Origin: an uncultured Enterobacter sp.
Lineage (GTDB): Bacteria; Pseudomonadota; Gammaproteobacteria; Enterobacterales; Enterobacteriaceae
NCBI GenBank assembly: GCA_946477805.1
Contig: CAMKZP010000092.1
Coordinates: 1-9,932 of the forward strand
Length of the DNA stretch: 9,932 nt
Reading direction: 5' to 3'
Positions 5,979 through 9,932 of the stretch are shown in pieces. The notes under the pieces are model-generated. The model was not told where the DNA came from. It did no database searches and saw only the letters and a list, made by a program, of their open reading frames with translations. The position numbers were made by a program, and so were the translations under genes. Every line of letters starts with the position of its first letter. Position 1 is the stretch's first letter.

Positions 5979-8579
5979 TTAAGCCTCAATCAAAAAATCG
6001 CAGGTTGCGGAAGGGGGGATCGTCGCCACCGACGGCACGCGCTCCTCCAGGTAATTGACCTGGGGAAAATCGGCCAGATTTGCCGGGACGGGCACAGGCT
6101 GCTTGCCCGCGTTAAACACGCGGATGATAGTGCCCTGCGAGAGATGAGCATGGGGCAGAGCAGACAGGATCAGCGGCTCCGGCAGGGCGAATAAGGAGAA
6201 GTCAGCCGGGAGCCTGCGATCGTGAAGACGCAGGGCAAAGCGTTCAAGGCGATGATCGAGGGTATGCCGCGTCTGCCGCTGATAGGTAAAGGGGGCCCCT
6301 TTCACCTGATTTTCCAACTGGCGCAGCGTAAGGTGGTCCGCATCCTCAGCCAGGGCGACGGTAAAGGAAAAGTGCAGCGGTTTTAGCAGCTGCGCATCGG
6401 GCGTACAGACCACCGTGTTGTTGATGCCTGATGCTCTGCCCGGCCGCCACTCAAGATCGCTGCGTCCCAGCACGCCCGTTGATTTGAACAGCGTCAGGGC
6501 AATTGCCGCCGGTTCGCTCCCGACAATCTGAAACTCTTTCATTCCACGACTGTTTACCACCAGCGCTTTGCCCGCTTGTGCGATGGCAATAATCCCCTCG
6601 CTGGTTTCGATGTCCACGGGCATCTCGCGATAGCGCCCCTGCCAGTTTTGCTCCTGCACTCCCGTCGGGCGCTGAATGACAGAGAAGGGCTGCGAGGCAA
6701 TGGATCGAACCGTACAAATATCGCTGTTGATCAGCAGGCGCAGGCGGTGGTCGCGGACGGTGTTGTTGAGTGAAACGTCCACATACAGGTTTGGATCGTC
6801 GTGGCGAAGTTCGCACACCAGGGTGACTGATAAAGGGCTGAGCGCCGTGCTGGCCCGCGCGGAGAGCGCCTGTGGCAAGTAGAGCAGGGCCTCTAACGTG
6901 ATGCTTTCAATGAGGGCGTTTTTCCTGCAGTCGATAAGGGTGAAATGCGCGCAGTGCGTCGGCTCATCCCCCGCGAGCGGCGAGAAATCATAGCTGTCGC
7001 CAGCGTCCGCGCAGTCTTCGAGGCTAAATAGCGACGTGATGCGCCTGCCGCTGCGCTTGTCTTCTAACACCAGCGAACCGCCGTCCAGCGTTAGCCGATA
7101 AGCCGCATTCTCGATCTCCCGCCCCTTTGGAATGTTGCGGATCGATTCAACGTGAGCGGCGCTGTTTTCGACCTGGACGGTAATGTACCCGACCGGCGGC
7201 AGCACGGGCGTCTGCAGCGCCACGCGCCAGCGGAAATAGGGCGGAAGGGGTGTTTCAGATTCTCCGGCCGCGTTCAGGGAGACAGCCGTTCCGCCGGACA
7301 GCGCCTCTTTATCCAGCACCTCGAAGGGGATCGGCAACCCGCGACAGGTCAGGGTGATAGTGTCAGCGCGGCTGTATAAGGTGGCTTTCACCACGCGAGA
7401 GGTCGGGACGGGGAGCGGGTTGAAAAGCATCAGGTCGTCCTCCTGACAGCATGCGCTAGCCAGGGTCCTGACGACGAGATTCCACAGGCTATGGCACAGC
7501 TGCTCGGCCTGCTCCAGGCGATGAAGAATGTCGCGGTTCGTGGCGTCGCTATTGCACCCGCCAATGGAATCGTGAGCATGGCTTCGCAGGAGTTTTTTCC
7601 AGAGGGTATCGACCACGTCAAGGTTGACGGGAATGCCCTGGTGGCGCGCAATGGCTACCGTGGGCTCCAGCTGTCGGAGGATGTACTGCTCAATCTCATC
7701 ATTTTTCTTTTTAATGTCGTAGCGTACAGAGCCGATGGTTTTATGAATGCGCGCATACCGCGGTGACTTAAGCTCCCCCTCCACGCGCTCGAACTGTTCA
7801 CGCTGGGCTCGCAGAAGCGTGATGTAGTGCTCAAGCGAGCTGATGACGTACTTATCGTGGGTAGGGGAAGATGCGCTGGCGATCTGAAGCACGCGGGGCA
7901 GCGCCGGGTCGATATTGACCTGGTCGCCTCCGCAGGGGAGAAGCAGGTCCTCAATGCCCGCCCGTGTACGGAGCAGATCCACCATCGGAAAAATTTTACC
8001 CTGCAGATGGCTGGCGTCTGAACGCATGTTTTTGGCCGCGCCGTAGCCCAGCGCCATTGCGCAGGCGATGACCGTTGCCCCTGAGGGGGCGCGCCAGAGG
8101 AACTGGCTGTTTTTAGCATGGCGATCGGGGTCGATGCCGCGCCAGAAAACGATGTTATCGATATTGCAGCCCTGCAATATCGTGGGCATCTGCGCATTGT
8201 GGCCGAAGGTATCCGGCAGATAACCGACCTGCATGGCGTGTCCAAGCGACCGGGCAGCCAGAATACCGTACTTCAGATTACGGATAATGGATTCGCCGTG
8301 AACGTTATAGGTATCCGTCTGGGTATACCATGGCCCGACAAACACCCTTTTCTCACGCACCAGCTTTTCCAGCCGGGACCGGTAGCCGGGATTCATGGCG
8401 AGAAAGTCATCCACCACCGCCATCTGTCCGTCGAGGTGATAGCAATGATAAGCGGGATCCTGTTCCAGCGTGTCGATGACCTCCGCAAAGTTATATGACG
8501 CCAGCACCATGCTGTCCTGGCGCGTGAAATACCACTCTTGATCCCAGTGCGTATGGGCAATAACGTGGATCTGACTCAT
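5979..8579 (-). CDS. GH38 alpha-mannosidase, MngB-like (phospho-mannoside hydrolase)
   Basis: This 866-aa retaining alpha-mannosidase of glycoside hydrolase family 38 has no signal peptide and so acts in the cytoplasm. The zinc and catalytic residues are present: H11 and D13 in A-H-T-H-W-D, the nucleophile D123 in Y-L-P-D-T-F-G, and H336 in H-A-H-D-S-I-G-G. G-P-W-Y-T-Q-T-D-T at 82-90 is typical of the MngB branch. Domains: catalytic barrel about 4-265, helical middle about 275-350, beta-rich C-terminal half. It resembles E. coli MngB (877 aa from memory) along its whole length, especially in the N-terminal third. MngB splits 2-O-(6-phospho-alpha-mannosyl)-D-glycerate, and the neighbouring PTS genes argue that this substrate is also phosphorylated on entry. 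The exact aglycone is unknown. ATG at 8579 has GAGGG 8 bases upstream, overlapping the EIIBC stop region, so the two are translationally close. The frame is intact. Confidence 0.9.
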   Translation of the reverse strand: MSQIHVIAHTHWDQEWYFTRQDSMVLASYNFAEVIDTLEQDPAYHCYHLDGQMAVVDDFLAMNPGYRSRLEKLVREKRVFVGPWYTQTDTYNVHGESIIRNLKYGILAARSLGHAMQVGYLPDTFGHNAQMPTILQGCNIDNIVFWRGIDPDRHAKNSQFLWRAPSGATVIACAMALGYGAAKNMRSDASHLQGKIFPMVDLLRTRAGIEDLLLPCGGDQVNIDPALPRVLQIASASSPTHDKYVISSLEHYITLLRAQREQFERVEGELKSPRYARIHKTIGSVRYDIKKKNDEIEQYILRQLEPTVAIARHQGIPVNLDVVDTLWKKLLRSHAHDSIGGCNSDATNRDILHRLEQAEQLCHSLWNLVVRTLASACCQEDDLMLFNPLPVPTSRVVKATLYSRADTITLTCRGLPIPFEVLDKEALSGGTAVSLNAAGESETPLPPYFRWRVALQTPVLPPVGYITVQVENSAAHVESIRNIPKGREIENAAYRLTLDGGSLVLEDKRSGRRITSLFSLEDCADAGDSYDFSPLAGDEPTHCAHFTLIDCRKNALIESITLEALLYLPQALSARASTALSPLSVTLVCELRHDDPNLYVDVSLNNTVRDHRLRLLINSDICTVRSIASQPFSVIQRPTGVQEQNWQGRYREMPVDIETSEGIIAIAQAGKALVVNSRGMKEFQIVGSEPAAIALTLFKSTGVLGRSDLEWRPGRASGINNTVVCTPDAQLLKPLHFSFTVALAEDADHLTLRQLENQVKGAPFTYQRQTRHTLDHRLERFALRLHDRRLPADFSLFALPEPLILSALPHAHLSQGTIIRVFNAGKQPVPVPANLADFPQVNYLEERVPSVATIPPSATCDFLIEA
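5984..5987 (-). promoter_or_regulatory. EIIA ribosome binding site
   Basis: GAGG on the minus strand lies 6 bases before the ATG at 5977, inside the last codons of the GH38 gene. It supports ATG over the upstream TTG at 5989 and suggests translational coupling to the mannosidase gene. Confidence 0.65.
8159..8182. repeat. perfect inverted repeat inside the GH38 gene
   Basis: CGATATTGCA and TGCAATATCG form 10-bp arms around the 4-base spacer GCCC, within codons for about residues 133-140 of the mannosidase. It has no T-tract and lies inside a conserved coding stretch, so it may be coincidental. Confidence 0.4.
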
Positions 8580-8589
8580 GGCACATCCC

Positions 8590-9932
8590 TCACGCGCTGT
8601 TCTTTGGGCTGACGTACAACACGCCCAGCGCGCAAATCAGAGCGCCAATCACCACGCTCGCCAGATAGCCGGCCACGTTGGTCGCCAGTGGCCAGCCCCA
8701 GATGGCCGGGAGGGGGAGCGTCTGCTTAACGCCAAGGGCGATGGCGATGAGCGCGCCGGAGACCGCGCCGATCATGAACACGGGGATCAGGCGCGGGTTT
8801 TTCAAAATGAAGGGGATGGCCCCCTCAGAGATGCCGATAACACCCAGCAGTAACGAAGTGCTGCCAACGGTTTTCTCTTCCTGGCTAAAGACGTTCGGCA
8901 GGCCAAAACGTCCGTTGAGAAACGCGGCGAAGCCGACGCCAATGGAGGGGATTACGATTGACAATTCGCGGGCGGTTAAATCAAAGGTTTCACTCATGCC
9001 ATTCAGGCCAAGCGCGACCGAGCCTGCCGCCTTGTTGACGGGGCCGCCCAGGTCGAATGCGGTCCCTGCCGCGATCATGGCGGAATAGAAGCTGCGTCCG
9101 GTATCTCCCGCTGAGGTAAAGAAGACCACCATTAGCTGGTTAAGTGAGCCGAAAATTGGGTTAATTAAATATTCCATGACCATGACCAGAGTAATGCCGA
9201 CGATCAGCGGGACGACCAGCATGGTCTTGATGGTGGTGAGCTGTTGCCGGACGTGAATCGAATCATTTAGCCAGCGCACCAGGTAGCCGACGAAAAAGCC
9301 AATGGCAATCGCACCGAAAAAGCTGGAGGGCATAAAGTGTTCAAAATCAAAGAAACGTTTATAGACCTCATCACACATGAGGCCGCCAATCAGCCCGGGG
9401 ATCAGCGCCGGTTTACCGGCAATGGAAAATGCCAGATACATGGCGAAGACCGGATACATGAACTTGATGGTCATAAAGCCCACTTTATCCAGGACGCTGA
9501 ACGGCGAATGTTCAATATCGATAAATTGCCCGGTGATTTTGGCCGTTGCCATCATCAGCCCGCCCATGACCACCACCGGTAACATATAGCTGATGGCCGC
9601 CATGATGTGGCCGATAAAAACCTGGTAGGCGGAACGCGGGGTTTCCTCTTCGTGGGCAACGGTGGCGATATTTTTTTCCATCGCCAGCGCCTGGCGCAGG
9701 TAGCGGTCGGTGTTTTTGATCAGCTCCTGAGTGCGCGTCTGAAGGTGGGGAATATTATCGAAGCGTTCGGCGTCCTGAATGGGCACGTCTGTCGCAAGGA
9801 CGATCGCCGTGGCCGAGGCGATATCCTGTTTCGTTAACCTGTTTTTTACGCCGTCACTGCCCTGCGTCTCGACTTTTACCTCAATGTCATGCTCCTCGGC
9901 CCATGCGATAATTTTACTTGCCGCCATAAAGG
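8590..9932 (-). CDS. PTS fructose-family EIIBC transporter (N-terminus beyond window)
   Basis: This is the permease of a fructose-family phosphotransferase system, importing and phosphorylating its sugar at the inner membrane. The gene runs off the right edge. The visible part begins inside EIIB (F-M-A-A-S-K, then K-V-E-T-Q-G), so the phosphorylated cysteine just upstream is not seen. The ATG at 9927 is internal to this domain and is not the start. After a linker, EIIC begins near visible residue 100 and has multiple membrane segments plus the family motifs G-G-P-V-N-K-A-A (294-301) and E-G-A-I-P-F (369-374), counting from that ATG. It ends with TGA at 8590, 10 bp before the GH38 gene. E. coli MngA joins EIIA, B and C in one chain. 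Here EIIA is encoded separately, two genes downstream, unless another EIIA lies outside the window. The substrate is inferred to be an alpha-mannoside from the GH38 neighbour. Confidence 0.93.
   Translation of the reverse strand, partial: FMAASKIIAWAEEHDIEVKVETQGSDGVKNRLTKQDIASATAIVLATDVPIQDAERFDNIPHLQTRTQELIKNTDRYLRQALAMEKNIATVAHEEETPRSAYQVFIGHIMAAISYMLPVVVMGGLMMATAKITGQFIDIEHSPFSVLDKVGFMTIKFMYPVFAMYLAFSIAGKPALIPGLIGGLMCDEVYKRFFDFEHFMPSSFFGAIAIGFFVGYLVRWLNDSIHVRQQLTTIKTMLVVPLIVGITLVMVMEYLINPIFGSLNQLMVVFFTSAGDTGRSFYSAMIAAGTAFDLGGPVNKAAGSVALGLNGMSETFDLTARELSIVIPSIGVGFAAFLNGRFGLPNVFSQEEKTVGSTSLLLGVIGISEGAIPFILKNPRLIPVFMIGAVSGALIAIALGVKQTLPLPAIWGWPLATNVAGYLASVVIGALICALGVLYVSPKNSA

Noticed and set aside
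9925..9927. ATG as the start of the EIIBC gene
   Set aside because: It corresponds to the Met in the conserved T-F-M-A-A part of EIIB, and the reading frame stays open to the window edge.

Overview
The window reads as enterobacterial chromosome, close to Enterobacter, Lelliottia or Klebsiella. NrdD and NrdG match my recollection of the E. coli proteins almost residue for residue (712 and 154 aa). Coding sequence is GC-rich, and the nrdD promoter carries the FNR and NrdR sites expected in Enterobacteriaceae. The exact species cannot be read from this sequence. Positions 1-28 are not genomic: they are Illumina Nextera (Tn5 transposome) adapter left on the end of the contig, so biology starts at base 29.

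Layout. (1) 29-2192, plus strand: the last 77 codons of a lactonase-family beta-propeller protein, then, 19 bp later, a complete 636-aa PRD regulator with PTS EIIB-like and EIIA-like domains. (2) 2198-2220: a hairpin between convergent genes. (3) 2225-5036, minus strand: the anaerobic class III ribonucleotide reductase operon nrdD-nrdG, whose 208-bp internal gap is mostly filled by a GC-rich palindromic tandem repeat. (4) 5037-5404: a 368-bp gap holding the nrdDG control region (two FNR boxes, two NrdR boxes, a -10, and two perfect DnaA 9-mers in the predicted leader) and the terminator of the next operon. (5) 5405-9932, minus strand: a PTS/glycosidase operon in transcription order fructose-family EIIBC (start cut off by the window edge), GH38 alpha-mannosidase resembling MngB, then a separate EIIA.

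How the genes work together. NrdG is the radical-SAM activase that puts the glycyl radical on NrdD for deoxyribonucleotide synthesis without oxygen. FNR should switch the operon on without oxygen, and NrdR should repress it when dATP is high. The PTS operon looks self-contained: EIIA and EIIB pass phosphate from HPr to a sugar or glycoside entering through EIIC, and the GH38 enzyme then splits the phosphorylated alpha-mannoside in the cytoplasm. This matches the logic of E. coli mngAB (2-O-alpha-mannosylglycerate), but with EIIA encoded separately, placed last, and carrying an odd hydrophobic tail. The PRD regulator probably controls the cluster that enters the window from the left, not the mannosidase operon. 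The best candidates for something undescribed are the split PTS/GH38 operon with its tailed EIIA, and the paired DnaA boxes in the nrdDG leader.
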